Part shown: piece by piece, positions 56,345-64,000 of the stretch | How positions within the stretch are numbered: the stretch's first letter is position 1 | How the letters are laid out: each line of letters opens with the position of its first letter | Source: Sulfitobacter faviae | Lineage (GTDB): Bacteria > Pseudomonadota > Alphaproteobacteria > Rhodobacterales > Rhodobacteraceae | DNA length: 64,000 nucleotides | NCBI RefSeq assembly: GCF_029870955.1 | Contig: NZ_PGFQ01000001.1 | Location: 2,790,001-2,854,000 of the forward strand | Direction of reading: 5' to 3' | The notes under the pieces: model-generated | What the model was told of the DNA's origin: nothing | Seen by the model: only the letters and a program-made list of their open reading frames with translations | The model's database searches: none | Made by a program: the position numbers and the translations under genes

Positions 56345-57379
56345 GTGGCGGTCAAGAAACGCATCAACCTCGCCCTCCAAGGCGGCGGCGCCCATGGCGC
56401 TTTCACTTGGGGGGTGCTTGACCGGCTGTTGCAGCAGGACGATCTGGATATCTGCGGGATCTCGGGCACCTCGGCGGGGGCGCTGAACGGGGCGGCATTG
56501 AAATCGGGGATGATCTCGGGCGGTCGCGAGGGCGCCCGGGAGAACCTTGATTGGCTTTGGGCGCAGGTCTCTGGCATTTCGGACCTGCGGCTGTCCCATT
56601 GGCTGGCGCCTTTCGGTTTGGACAAGCTCAGTCAGGCGATGGAATATTCGCTGCCCATGGCAATCTCGGATTCGCTGACGCGGGTCGTGTCACCCTATGC
56701 TTACGGCCCGTTCTATCGCAACCCGCTCGAAGATGTCGTGGCGCGGTTCGACTATGGCAAAGTGGGCGCGCATAAGCCGCCGTTCTTTTTCGTCTGCGCC
56801 ACACGGGTGCGCAACGGCAAGATCAGGGTGTTTGAGGGGGACGAGATCGGGCCTGATGCCTTGCTCGCCTCAGCCTGTCTGCCGACGATCTTTAAGGCGG
56901 TTGAGATTGACGATGCCCAGACCGGCCAGCGCGAAGCGTTTTGGGACGGCGGCTATACCGGCAATCCGGCGCTGTTTCCGCTGTTCCGCGATGACCTGCC
57001 CGAAGATATCGTGGTGGTGAACATCAACCCGCTCGACCGCGAAGACCTGCCGGTCACACCGCAGCAAATCCAGAACCGCATCAATGAGATCAGCTTTAAT
57101 TCCAGCCTCTTGCGCGAGATGCGGGCGATTGACTTCGTTCAGCGGCTGATTGCGGATGGCACCCTGCCGGAGGGGCGGATGAAGCGGGTGCACATGCATA
57201 TGATCGCCGACGACGCGCTGATGGCGCAGCTGTCGGTGGCGACGAAACTGATGCCCAACCCGGCGGTGATCCGGGCGCTGCATGAGGCAGGCGTGGCGGC
57301 GGCGGATCGGTTTCTAGAGGAGCACTTCGACGATCTGAACCAGCGCAGCAGCGTCGATCTACCCGCGATGTTCGGCTGA
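56345..57379 (+). CDS. Patatin-like phospholipase
   Basis: A 344-residue lipid acyl hydrolase, probably cytosolic. The oxyanion hole is in LALQGGGAHGAFTWGVLD (residues about 9-26), the nucleophile is in GISGTSAGALNG, and the catalytic Asp is in FWDGGYTGNPALFPLF (DGG). These form the Ser-Asp dyad. It resembles patatin genes found next to 3-hydroxybutyrate dehydrogenase in proteobacteria, and its action on polyhydroxybutyrate granules or phospholipids is possible. The start is the GTG at 56345, 5 bases after the bdh stop. Its end overlaps the convergent DUF502 gene by 21 bases. Confidence 0.88.
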   Translation: MAVKKRINLALQGGGAHGAFTWGVLDRLLQQDDLDICGISGTSAGALNGAALKSGMISGGREGARENLDWLWAQVSGISDLRLSHWLAPFGLDKLSQAMEYSLPMAISDSLTRVVSPYAYGPFYRNPLEDVVARFDYGKVGAHKPPFFFVCATRVRNGKIRVFEGDEIGPDALLASACLPTIFKAVEIDDAQTGQREAFWDGGYTGNPALFPLFRDDLPEDIVVVNINPLDREDLPVTPQQIQNRINEISFNSSLLREMRAIDFVQRLIADGTLPEGRMKRVHMHMIADDALMAQLSVATKLMPNPAVIRALHEAGVAAADRFLEEHFDDLNQRSSVDLPAMFG

Positions 57380-58111
57380 GTTTTCAGGGTCCGACAGCGC
57401 CAGCGCCTCGGGCAGATCGGCACCGGGGCGCGGCGGATAGACCAGCCCGGCAGAGATCACCAGCTTCGCCGCGTCTTCGACGCTCATGTCGAGTTCGATC
57501 ACATCCTCCCGCGGCAGGAACAGTAAGAAGCCAGAGGTTGGGTTCGGCGTGGTGGGCAGAAAGACCGAGAGCATCTCGCCGCCCGCGTTGGTACGGGCCA
57601 AGACCTCTCCCTTCGCCTCGGTCGAGATGAAACCAAGCGCCCAGATGCCGCGCCGGGGGTATTCGATCAGGCAGGCGGTCTCAAAGCTCCGCTCGGACTG
57701 GGCGAAGATCGTCTCGGAAATCTGTTTGATGCCGGAATAGATCGTCCGCACGACGGGGGTGCGTTCCACCAGACTTTCGGCGAAGCGGATCATCGAACGG
57801 CCAATCAGCCCTTTCGCGGCCCAGCCCACCATGACGGTGAAGATCAGAAAGATCACCACCCCAAGGCCACGCACGTTGAACTGCATCGACGGGTCGAGAC
57901 CCAAGAAATCTTGGAGCAGCCGGTCGGGATGGTAGGCTTTGGGCACCAATGGCAGCACGAAACCGTCGATCCAACCGACCACGCTCCAGATCAGCCAGAT
58001 GGTCAGCCCGACAGGCGCAATCACGACCAGACCGGTCAGGAAAGACGCGCGCAGCCTTGCGACAAGGCTGCGCCGAACCTGCGTTGGGTCGGGATCAAAA
58101 GGTGTGTTCAT
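57359..58111 (-). CDS. DUF502-family membrane protein
   Basis: A 250-residue protein with two N-terminal transmembrane helices (LRASFLTGLVVIAPVGLTIWLIW and FNVRGLGVVIFLIFTVMVGWAAKGLIG) and a conserved soluble part with RTPVVRTIYSGIKQISETI, LIEYPRRGIWALGFIS and FLPTTPNPTSGFLLFLPREDVIELDMSVEDA. This is the DUF502 pattern. Its function is unknown. The start at 58111 (MNTPFDPDP) gives the usual N-terminus. A longer in-frame start at 58144 exists. The 3' end overlaps the patatin gene. Confidence 0.9.
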   Translation of the reverse strand: MNTPFDPDPTQVRRSLVARLRASFLTGLVVIAPVGLTIWLIWSVVGWIDGFVLPLVPKAYHPDRLLQDFLGLDPSMQFNVRGLGVVIFLIFTVMVGWAAKGLIGRSMIRFAESLVERTPVVRTIYSGIKQISETIFAQSERSFETACLIEYPRRGIWALGFISTEAKGEVLARTNAGGEMLSVFLPTTPNPTSGFLLFLPREDVIELDMSVEDAAKLVISAGLVYPPRPGADLPEALALSDPENSAEHRG

Positions 58112-58195
58112 CTGCGCCGTTTTCCGAAGAGTTAATCGCAACATAGCTAAGGCGTATGCCCCGGCCCGGCAATGGCTCCGCGGTGTTTTTCGCCT

Positions 58196-59128
58196 TTAAC
58201 GCGGCAGGTTGACGAGGTTTGCGGCGATCTTGGCCCCCAGCCGGGCATTGTTGCGCACCAGTGCGATATTGGCGGTCAGCGAACGGCCCTCGGTCAGCTC
58301 GAAGATGCGTTGCAACAAGAAGGGGGTCACGCCCTTGCCGTGGACCCCTTGAGCATCGGCCTCGGACTGGGCCTGCGCGATGATTGGGGCGAGTTCGGCG
58401 GCGGGGATTTCCTCTGCCGCGGGGATCGGGTTGGCCACCAACTGGCCGCCGGGCAGGCCCATGGCGGCGCGGGTGCGGTGGGCTTTGGCAAGGGCAGCGG
58501 CATCATCAAGGCGCAGCGGCGATTGCAGGTCCGACCCTGCGCTCCAGAAGGCGGGGAAGCTGTCTTGGCCTACGGTGATGACCGGCACGCCTTGGGTTTC
58601 CAGCACTTCCAGCGTCTTCGGTACGTCGAGGATCGCCTTGGCGCCCGCCGCGATAACGGTGACGGGGGTTTGGGCCAGTTCCATGAGATCGGCGGAGATG
58701 TCAAAGCTCTCTTCCGCGCCCTTATGCACGCCGCCGATGCCGCCGGTGGCGAAGACTTCGATGCCCGCAAGATTGGCGGCGATCATGGTGGCGGCGACGG
58801 TGGTGGCACCTGTGCCGCCCGAGGCGATGCAGACGGCCATATCGGCGCGCGACAGTTTGGCCACGTCTTTGGCTTGGGCCAGATCGCTCAGCTGGTCATC
58901 GTCTAGACCAATGTGCAGCGCGCCACGGATCACGGCGATGGTGGCGGGCACGGCGCCTGCGTCGCGAATGTCCTGCTCAACCTGCCGCGCCACTTCGAGG
59001 TTTTGCGGATAGGGCATGCCATGGGTGATGATGGTGCTTTCCAAGGCCACGATCGGCGCGGCGTTCTCGCGGGCCTTGGCCACCTCGGCGCTGAAGGTCA
59101 GGGGCAGGGCGGATGTGGCGGTGGTCAT
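58196..59128 (-). CDS. psuG: Pseudouridine-5'-phosphate glycosidase
   Basis: A 310-residue enzyme that splits pseudouridine 5'-phosphate to uracil and ribose 5-phosphate. Conserved stretches are VALESTIITHGMPYPQNLEVA, GAVPATIAVIRGALHIGL, VAKLSRADMA with the catalytic Lys, and ASGGTGATTVAATMIAANLAGIEVFATGGIGGVHKG. ANPIPAAEEIPA and a helical C-terminus complete it. The ATG overlaps the stop of the kinase gene upstream (ATGA). With the kinase it forms a complete pseudouridine salvage route. Confidence 0.96.
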   Translation of the reverse strand: MTTATSALPLTFSAEVAKARENAAPIVALESTIITHGMPYPQNLEVARQVEQDIRDAGAVPATIAVIRGALHIGLDDDQLSDLAQAKDVAKLSRADMAVCIASGGTGATTVAATMIAANLAGIEVFATGGIGGVHKGAEESFDISADLMELAQTPVTVIAAGAKAILDVPKTLEVLETQGVPVITVGQDSFPAFWSAGSDLQSPLRLDDAAALAKAHRTRAAMGLPGGQLVANPIPAAEEIPAAELAPIIAQAQSEADAQGVHGKGVTPFLLQRIFELTEGRSLTANIALVRNNARLGAKIAANLVNLPR

Positions 59129-60009
59129 ATCTTGGTCTCTCCGGAAACGTAAAGGGCGGCGGCATCGAGTGCTGCCTTGAGGGCGGATTGCGCAACGGCA
59201 CCGCCAAGTTCAGCGGCCACATGGGCCGCCATGAATGTATCGCCTGCACCCGTGACCCGGGCGACATGCACCTGCGGCGGGGTGAGGGTGATGATCTCGT
59301 CGCCTTGGCCCACGGTGGCGGGGTTGCCGCCGTCGGTCACCACGGCACGGCGTGCGCCACGGGCCAGCAGGGCGCGGGCGGCGGTTGGGGAATCGTCAAA
59401 GCTCGACTGGCAGAGCAGCCCGGCTTCTTCGAGGTTCACGTAAAGCGTGCCGCGCCCGGCCTTGAGGAAGGGCGTGAGCCGCAGCGCCTTGCCGGGAGAG
59501 GCGGGCGCGACGCGCAGGTCGGCCTTTGCCAACAGCGGGCTTTGCGCCATCCGGGCCAGCAGTTCGACGGTCAGGTTGCCATCAAGCGCCACGGCCCCTT
59601 CGTAGGGGCTGGGCAGGCTGCCATCCTCCAGCGGGCGCAGGATCTTGTCGCCCGCAGCCTCCAGCGAATGGGCATCGGCAATCGCGGCGATCAACCCGTT
59701 GGACCCTTCGACGGCCATGTAACGGTCGGTCGGCAAATCGTCCGAGCGGTAGACGTGATCGGTGATCAGCCCGCGCAGGGCGCAGGCGGCGATCAACTCA
59801 TCCCCTTCGGCATCGCGCCCCACGGCGGAAAGCAGCGCCGGCGTCAGCCCAAAGCGCGCCAGCGCCATGCCGATGTTCAGGGCCACGCCGCCGGGCAGGC
59901 GGGTGATCCGCCCCGGCATGTCAGAGCCTTGGCGCATGGCGTTTTCAGAACGGCCGATCACGTCCCAAAGGACGGAGCCGATGCAAAGGATGTCAGCTGT
60001 CTTGGTCAT
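59125..60009 (-). CDS. psuK: PfkB-family kinase, probably pseudouridine kinase
   Basis: A 294-residue ribokinase-type enzyme. The N-terminus has ILCIGSVLWDVIGRSE, the glycine-rich RLPGGVALNIGMALARFG follows, and the catalytic GAGDTFMAAHV motif is near the C-terminus, with the Asp base. The adjacent psuG, joined by ATGA overlap, assigns it to pseudouridine phosphorylation. Without this context a general PfkB sugar kinase would be the safe call. No transporter for pseudouridine is present here. Confidence 0.85.
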   Translation of the reverse strand: MTKTADILCIGSVLWDVIGRSENAMRQGSDMPGRITRLPGGVALNIGMALARFGLTPALLSAVGRDAEGDELIAACALRGLITDHVYRSDDLPTDRYMAVEGSNGLIAAIADAHSLEAAGDKILRPLEDGSLPSPYEGAVALDGNLTVELLARMAQSPLLAKADLRVAPASPGKALRLTPFLKAGRGTLYVNLEEAGLLCQSSFDDSPTAARALLARGARRAVVTDGGNPATVGQGDEIITLTPPQVHVARVTGAGDTFMAAHVAAELGGAVAQSALKAALDAAALYVSGETKI

Positions 60010-60051
60010 GCGGCGCTTCTAGCCGCCAAATCTCCCCACGCGCAAGCGGCG

Positions 60052-60879
60052 TTATTGTGGCACCGCGAATGTCAGCGCCGCCCAGAGCGTTTCCCAGACC
60101 GGTTGATCGGGGTCGTAGCCCGCGCTCGCCTGCGCCTCTGCCGCCGGGCGCAGCACCACCGCGTCAAAGAGGTATTCATGGCCGGCCGTGACCGGAATCA
60201 GTGCTTCGCCCGCCGCATCGGTGCGGTGGAGGGTGATGGTCACGCTGTCATCCGGCGCGCGGTCGAACACTTCGATCTGCGCGTTGGCGCGAGGGGTGCC
60301 TTGATAGAGGAGTGCCACCTTCATCTCACCCGCGAAATCTACGGCATAGGGATTCGCCAGCGCCACGAACTCCGTCGCCATGCCGGTGGGCGCATCCTGC
60401 CCCGTGCCCGCGCCGAGGGCGATCAGGGTTTTGACGTGGCGGGTGTAGCTTTCGACGACCTTCTCGGTCGACCAGCCGTTCGCGCGGTGATCGCTCTCAG
60501 CCTTAGGGAAGTCCTTATGCGCGGCGAACCGGAGGAACTTGTCGAAGTCCTCATAGGTGACTTTGGAAGGCGTCGTTTCGGCCACCGCCACCACCAGCGC
60601 GTCACCCTCGGGCGCGGGGAGGCTCAGGGCAGGGCTGTCGCCCGCGCGCGGCGATAGCGGGACCTCTTTCCCGCCGATTTTGACCTCAAAACGCGTCAGC
60701 CGGTTGGGCAGATAGGGAAAGGCCGCGCCGGTAAATTCCTCACCATTGCGAAAATGCGCCGCGATCTTTTCACCGCTTTCCACTTGATAGTTCACCGGCG
60801 ACAGCCAGTATTCATGTGCAAAGGCAGGCACTGCCGATAAGATACTGAAAATAATAGCGGACAACTGGGACAGTTTCAT
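60052..60879 (-). CDS. DUF4198 periplasmic protein (NikK-like)
   Basis: A 275-residue exported protein. Signal peptide MKLSQLSAIIFSILSAVPAFA, then AHEYWLSPVNYQVESGEKI and a beta-rich domain of DUF4198 type, ending FDAVVLRPAAE..WETLWAALTFAVPQ. The HEYW motif after the signal peptide fits DUF4198 members placed beside nickel/cobalt transporters, where they may bind metal in the periplasm. The start is 60879 or 60894. The ATG overlaps the ATG of the divergent HupE gene by two bases, so the promoters must lie inside the opposite gene or the starts are wrong. Confidence 0.78.
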   Translation of the reverse strand: MKLSQLSAIIFSILSAVPAFAHEYWLSPVNYQVESGEKIAAHFRNGEEFTGAAFPYLPNRLTRFEVKIGGKEVPLSPRAGDSPALSLPAPEGDALVVAVAETTPSKVTYEDFDKFLRFAAHKDFPKAESDHRANGWSTEKVVESYTRHVKTLIALGAGTGQDAPTGMATEFVALANPYAVDFAGEMKVALLYQGTPRANAQIEVFDRAPDDSVTITLHRTDAAGEALIPVTAGHEYLFDAVVLRPAAEAQASAGYDPDQPVWETLWAALTFAVPQ

Positions 60880-62022
60880 GAAGAGAACTTTCATTTTGTT
60901 AAGATCCAAGCTGGCGTTGCTGTGGCTGTTGTCAAGCGCGGTGCTGCTTTCGGCGGGCGCGGGTGCACAGGCGCATGAGGTCAAACCAACGATCGCGGAT
61001 CTGACCGTGGCCGACGGGCGGGCGGTGCTGGCGCTGGAGGTCAACCTTGAAGCGCTCTTGGCGGGCATCGACCTCGATACCGTCGAAGACACCGACAATG
61101 CCGAGAATGCGAGCGATTACGATGCGCTGCGCAGCCTGCCCGCCGCGCGCATCGCCGACCGCGCGCCTGAGCTTTTGCCGAAGTGGAACAGCCTGCCGCT
61201 GCTCAGCGTCGATGGCGCCGCCGTGCCGTTGGAGAGTGTGACACTCGAGGTGCCCGATGGGGTTGCCGCCGAACTACCGCGCGACAGCCAGTGGCGGCTG
61301 GAGGGCGCGGTGCCTATGGGCGCCGAAGAGGTACAGGTGACGTGGACGGATGGCGCGGGCGCGCTGGTGCTGCGCCAGCAAGGGGTGGAGGCGCCCTATA
61401 CCGGATATCTGTCGGGCGGTGAGACCAGCCCCGAAATCGCCCTTGGGGCGGTGATGCTGAAAGCGGCTGGCAGGCTTTCGTCAGCTACATCCCGGTCGGG
61501 TTCGATCACATCCTGCCGAAAGGGCTGGACCACATCCTCTTTGTCTTGGGCCTATTCTTTCTGTCGACCCGCCTACGGCCTTTGATCTGGCAGATCACCG
61601 CCTTCACGCTGGCCCATACGGTCACGCTGGCGCTTGGCGCCTTGGGCTGGGTCAACGTGCCGGGGGCCATCGTCGAGCCGCTGATCGCCGCGTCGATCAC
61701 CTATGTCGCGGTCGAGAATATCTTTCACTCCGCCCTGAACCGCTGGCGGCCTTTGGTGATCTTTGGCTTTGGGCTGTTGCACGGGCTTGGCTTCGCCTCG
61801 GTGCTGGGAGATTTTGGCCTACCTGCGGGGCAATTTGTGCCTGCGCTCATCGGCTTCAACATCGGGGTGGAACTGGGCCAGCTGGCAGTAATCGCCATCG
61901 CCTTCGTTTTGGTCGGCTGGGCGATGAATCGCGACTGGTACCGCCGCGCCATCGCGGTCCCTGCCTCCTGCGTCATCGCGGCGGTCGGGGCCTATTGGTT
62001 CATCGAACGGGTGTTTCTGTAA
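60878..62022 (+). CDS. HupE/UreJ-family metal transporter (one-base frameshift in the read sequence)
   Basis: A membrane protein whose family moves nickel or cobalt. N-terminal signal-like segment (LALLWLLSSAVLLSAGAGAQA, then HEVKPTIADL), a periplasmic domain and a C-terminal HupE/UreJ module with about six helices, including ILPKGLDHILFVLGLFFLS, FTLAHTVTLALGALG, ASITYVAVENIFHSAL and FGFGLLHGLGFASVLGDFGLP (the HGLGFA motif). The frame breaks at GGGG (61445-61448). One added G gives ALGGGDAESGWQAFVSYIPVGF. Corrected length is about 381. It is paired with the DUF4198 gene. Confidence 0.85.
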
Positions 62023-62028
62023 GCAAGC

Positions 62029-62052
62029 GGGCAGCCCTTAACCGGGCTGCCC
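62029..62052. repeat. Inverted repeat between HupE and ThiE-like genes
   Basis: gggcagccc (62029-62037) and gggctgccc (62044-62052) are exact inverted repeats with a 6-base loop. It lies between convergent genes and has no T-run on either strand, so its role as terminator is uncertain. Confidence 0.6.
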
Positions 62053-62062
62053 TAGGGGCCGC

Positions 62063-62686
62063 TTAGCCCTGCATGGCGGCGATCAGAGTGGCGAGTTCGG
62101 CCACCGGATCGTCTTTGTCCCAAATCTCGGTCCCGATGCCGAAAAAGTCGGTCCGAGGGGCGAGGTCGCGGATCATGTTGATGTCGAGCGCGCCTTCGGC
62201 GACGACGGGCACTTCGATGACTTCGGACCACCACTGAAACAGATCGGCCTCGGCAAAGCTTCCATCGCCAAGGGCGCTGGCTTGGGTCGGGCCGAAGCTG
62301 ATGTAGTCCGCTCCGGCTTCGCCAGCCGCCATCCCCTCATGCCGCGATGTGCCGCAGAAGGCGCCGACGATGGCATCTTCGCCCAGTTCTTTGCGGGCAT
62401 GGCGCACGGTGCGAGCGGCATCGCTAAGGTGTACACCGTCAAGGCCAAGCTTTTCGACCAGCAGCAGATGATCCGAGATCACCAAGGCCACGTCGCGCGC
62501 ATGGGTCACTTCGCGCAGCGCGTCACCGGCGCGGGCGAGGCGGTCTTCATCCCGGGTCGAAAGCGCCATGCGCACACAGGCCACCGGATGGGCGTCGAGC
62601 ACGGCGGCGAGTTGCGCGGGGAATTGGCTCAGCTCAACTTCGGGCGGGGTGATAAGGTAAATCTGCGGCTGTTCTGGCGCGTCCAT
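62063..62686 (-). CDS. ThiE-like thiamine-phosphate synthase family protein
   Basis: A 207-residue TIM-barrel protein of the ThiE/TenI family. Recognisable parts are YLITPPEVELSQFPAQL, ALVISDHLLLVEKLGLDGVHLSDAARTV, VGAFCGTSRHEGMAAGEAGADYISFGPTQAS and a phosphate-binding PVVAEGALDINMI. ThiE joins the HMP and thiazole parts of thiamine. This sequence deviates in the pyrophosphate loop, so TenI-like or unknown activity is possible. The ATG at 62686 has AAGGACA at good spacing, whereas the GTG at 62692 is too close. No other thiamine genes lie here. Confidence 0.75.
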   Translation of the reverse strand: MDAPEQPQIYLITPPEVELSQFPAQLAAVLDAHPVACVRMALSTRDEDRLARAGDALREVTHARDVALVISDHLLLVEKLGLDGVHLSDAARTVRHARKELGEDAIVGAFCGTSRHEGMAAGEAGADYISFGPTQASALGDGSFAEADLFQWWSEVIEVPVVAEGALDINMIRDLAPRTDFFGIGTEIWDKDDPVAELATLIAAMQG

Positions 62687-62808
62687 GGTCACTGTCCTTA
62701 ATCGGGTCTGGGAGCCTGACTAGCGCAGGGCGTTGCAAAAGAAAACGGATATGCGTGTGTCGCGCGGGCTTTCTTGCGGTGCTGCGGCGCAGGGGCTATG
62801 AGGCGCGC

Positions 62809-63571
62809 ATGACAGAGACATCCTCCTCCCCCGTTCAGCCCGCGCCGATCCCGGCCATCGTGCTTGTCCGCCCCAGATGGGCGAGAACATCGGCGCCGCG
62901 GCGCGCGCGATGTGGAATTTTGGCCTCGATCACATGCGGGTCGTGGCCCCGCGCGACGGCTGGCCGAGCCAATCCGCCGTGGCCATGGCCTCGGGGCGGG
63001 GCGGCTGTTGGACGAGGCACAGCATTGCGCCGATCTGCCCGAAGCGCTTGGCGATTGCGATTTCACCTTTGCCACCACGGCGCGCAGTCGCGATCTGACG
63101 AAACCGGTCTACAGCCCTGAGGCTGCGATGCGGTTGGCGGCGGAGAAAATCGCGGCGGGCCAACGGGTTGCGGTGCTGTTCGGACCCGAGCGGGCAGGGC
63201 TTGAGAATGAGGATATCGCGCAGGCCAATGCCATCGTCTCGGTCCCGGTGAACCCAAAGTTCGCCTCTCTCAACCTCGCGCAATGCGTGCTGTTGATGTC
63301 TTACGAATGGATGCGGGCGCAGGGTGACGTGACCCATGAGGTGGTCGAGATGGCGGGCACCGATTGGGCCAAGGGCGCCGAGGTTGACCATCTGGCGCGG
63401 CATTATGAGGAGCAGTTGACTGAGGCCGGGTTCTTCTTCCCCGAGCATAAGGTTGCCTCGATGAAGCTCAACCTTCGCAACATGTGGTCGCGGATGCCGC
63501 TGACGCGGGCGGATGTGCAGATGTTGCATGGCATCCTGCGGCAAATGGTCCGCTGGAAGGAGAAGGGCTGA
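62809..63571 (+). CDS. SPOUT RNA 2'-O-methyltransferase, TrmJ-like (two frameshifts in the read sequence)
   Basis: A TrmH/TrmJ-type methyltransferase that 2'-O-methylates tRNA position 32 or rRNA. It is split at CCCC 62871-62874 (gives VRPQMGENIGAAARAMWNFGLDHM) and at GGGG 62993-62996 (gives ASGAGRLLDEAQH). Further motifs are VAVLFGPERAGLENEDI and VPVNPKFASLNLAQCVLLMSYE, motifs 2 and 3 of the SPOUT knot. The joined protein has about 254 residues, as in TrmJ. The repeat element copy B follows the stop. Confidence 0.88.
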
Positions 63572-63578
63572 GCCAAAG

Positions 63579-63742
63579 CCCGGCCCGGAATCAAGCCGCA
63601 GGCGCCGGGCCATCGCCTGCCCGCCCCACGGGGAGGCGATTTTGCAAAGCAATGCAACACCTTACGCATGTTGCACCATCGCTGAGCCATAAAGTGGCAT
63701 GACGGCCCCGTCGGATCGCCACCCCCGGGCAGGCGATGGCCC
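63579..63742 (-). repeat. Dispersed palindromic repeat, copy B
   Basis: An intergenic element, 8 bases after the methyltransferase stop. Its first 44 bases (63579-63622) are the exact reverse complement of 582-625, and 63687-63701 (ccataaagtggcatg) match 503-517 inverted. The two ends (63607-63622 gggccatcgcctgccc and 63727-63742 gggcaggcgatggccc) are perfect 16-bp inverted repeats of each other, so the transcript can fold into a long stem. Such MITE- or REP-like elements are non-coding. Confidence 0.85.
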
Positions 63743-63825
63743 TCACCTGTCTGGCGACCCCACCCCGCTAGACCTTTCTCTGCCCATGTCATACCACTCT
63801 ATCCAAACGGAAAAAGAGGCGCGCC

Positions 63826-64000
63826 ATGGCGGAGAAACGCAAACTGTTCGAAGAGGTCGGGACCGACCAACCCAGCCGTGCGCCGGTGCAAACCGGCACG
63901 ATCGACAAGGGCCGGGGCGGCGCGCGCGGGCCGATCCGGGTCTGGCTGATGATCCTCTTTGCGCTGGTCTTTGTCATGATCGCCGTGGGCGGGCTGACGC
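63826..64000 (+). CDS. ctaA: Heme A synthase CtaA (partial, runs off the window)
   Basis: The first 58 codons are present. The sequence begins MAEKRKLFEEVGTDQP, then a basic glycine-rich region and the first transmembrane helix, IRVWLMILFALVFVMIAVGGLT, which is the opening of CtaA/Cox15 in alphaproteobacteria. CtaA oxidises heme O to heme A for cytochrome oxidase. AAAAGAGG precedes the ATG. The rest of the protein is beyond position 64000, so the assignment rests on this beginning only. Confidence 0.72.
   Translation, partial: MAEKRKLFEEVGTDQPSRAPVQTGTIDKGRGGARGPIRVWLMILFALVFVMIAVGGLT

Noticed and set aside
1..64000. Prophage, integrative element, CRISPR, IS element, rRNA or tRNA genes
   Set aside because: No integrase, transposase, phage structural gene, spacer array or tRNA/rRNA sequence was recognised, and base composition looks uniform by eye.

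Overview
This is a gene-dense, GC-rich chromosomal segment from an alphaproteobacterium, almost certainly a member of the Rhodobacteraceae/Roseobacter group (Sulfitobacter-like). The evidence is the set of lineage-typical genes and arrangements: dusB(nifR3)-ntrB-ntrC-ntrY-ntrX-trkA-trkH-hfq-hflX in one direction, a fused ispDF, a metal-independent type hemB, an acetyl-CoA-type metA, DUF6477 and DUF6456 proteins, and an NtrC without the sigma-54 contact loop. I see no rRNA, tRNA, CRISPR array, prophage, insertion sequence or integrase. The window is mostly core chromosome and no new multi-gene system stands out. The most novel-looking items are non-coding.

Layout. 1-3.6 kb: a thioesterase, a DUF1127 protein divergent from a MocR-type regulator with four operator-like sites between them, then rplM-rpsI. 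3.7-10 kb: an outer-membrane protein, a flavin monooxygenase, TetR, PPK2, an alpha/beta hydrolase, metA and an orphan ATPase. 10-15 kb: two EamA transporters around a FadL-type porin, then guaA with two downstream genes. 15-18.4 kb: an MttB-family methyltransferase, DUF6477, and an HTH/DUF6456 locus. 18.5-21.6 kb: a peroxide-defence block, catalase divergent from oxyR, then a peroxiredoxin. 21.8-27.6 kb: lipA, two c-type cytochromes, hpt with an overlapping 57-codon membrane-protein gene, a COQ10 protein, pncC, pgpA and ispDF. 27.8-40.3 kb: the nitrogen two-component block, potassium uptake (trkA/trkH), hfq and hflX. 40.3-50.7 kb: rluE, penicillin acylase, a beta-hydroxyacid dehydrogenase, a SYLF lipoprotein, hemB, a membrane protein and mfd. 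50.7-64 kb: an MFS pump, a DsbA-family protein, an XRE-cupin regulator, a YejA-like binding protein, a candidate sRNA, hydroxybutyrate dehydrogenase, patatin, DUF502, pseudouridine catabolism (psuK-psuG), a DUF4198/HupE metal-uptake pair, a ThiE-like protein, an SPOUT RNA methyltransferase and the start of ctaA.

Sequence quality matters when reading this window. At least twelve genes, including the essential rpsI, are broken into frames that rejoin when one base is added, nearly always to a run of three to six G or C. The same error repeated across unrelated genes points to homopolymer under-calling, not real pseudogenes. I annotate these as single genes and give the site in each entry.

The best leads for follow-up are: (1) a roughly 160-bp palindromic repeat present in two inverted copies at the two ends of the window, with a 44-bp identical core and 16-bp terminal inverted repeats; (2) a compact intergenic RNA candidate at 55378-55452 with its own promoter and a strong terminator; (3) the operator array between DUF1127 and the MocR regulator; (4) the 57-codon membrane-protein gene overlapping hpt.
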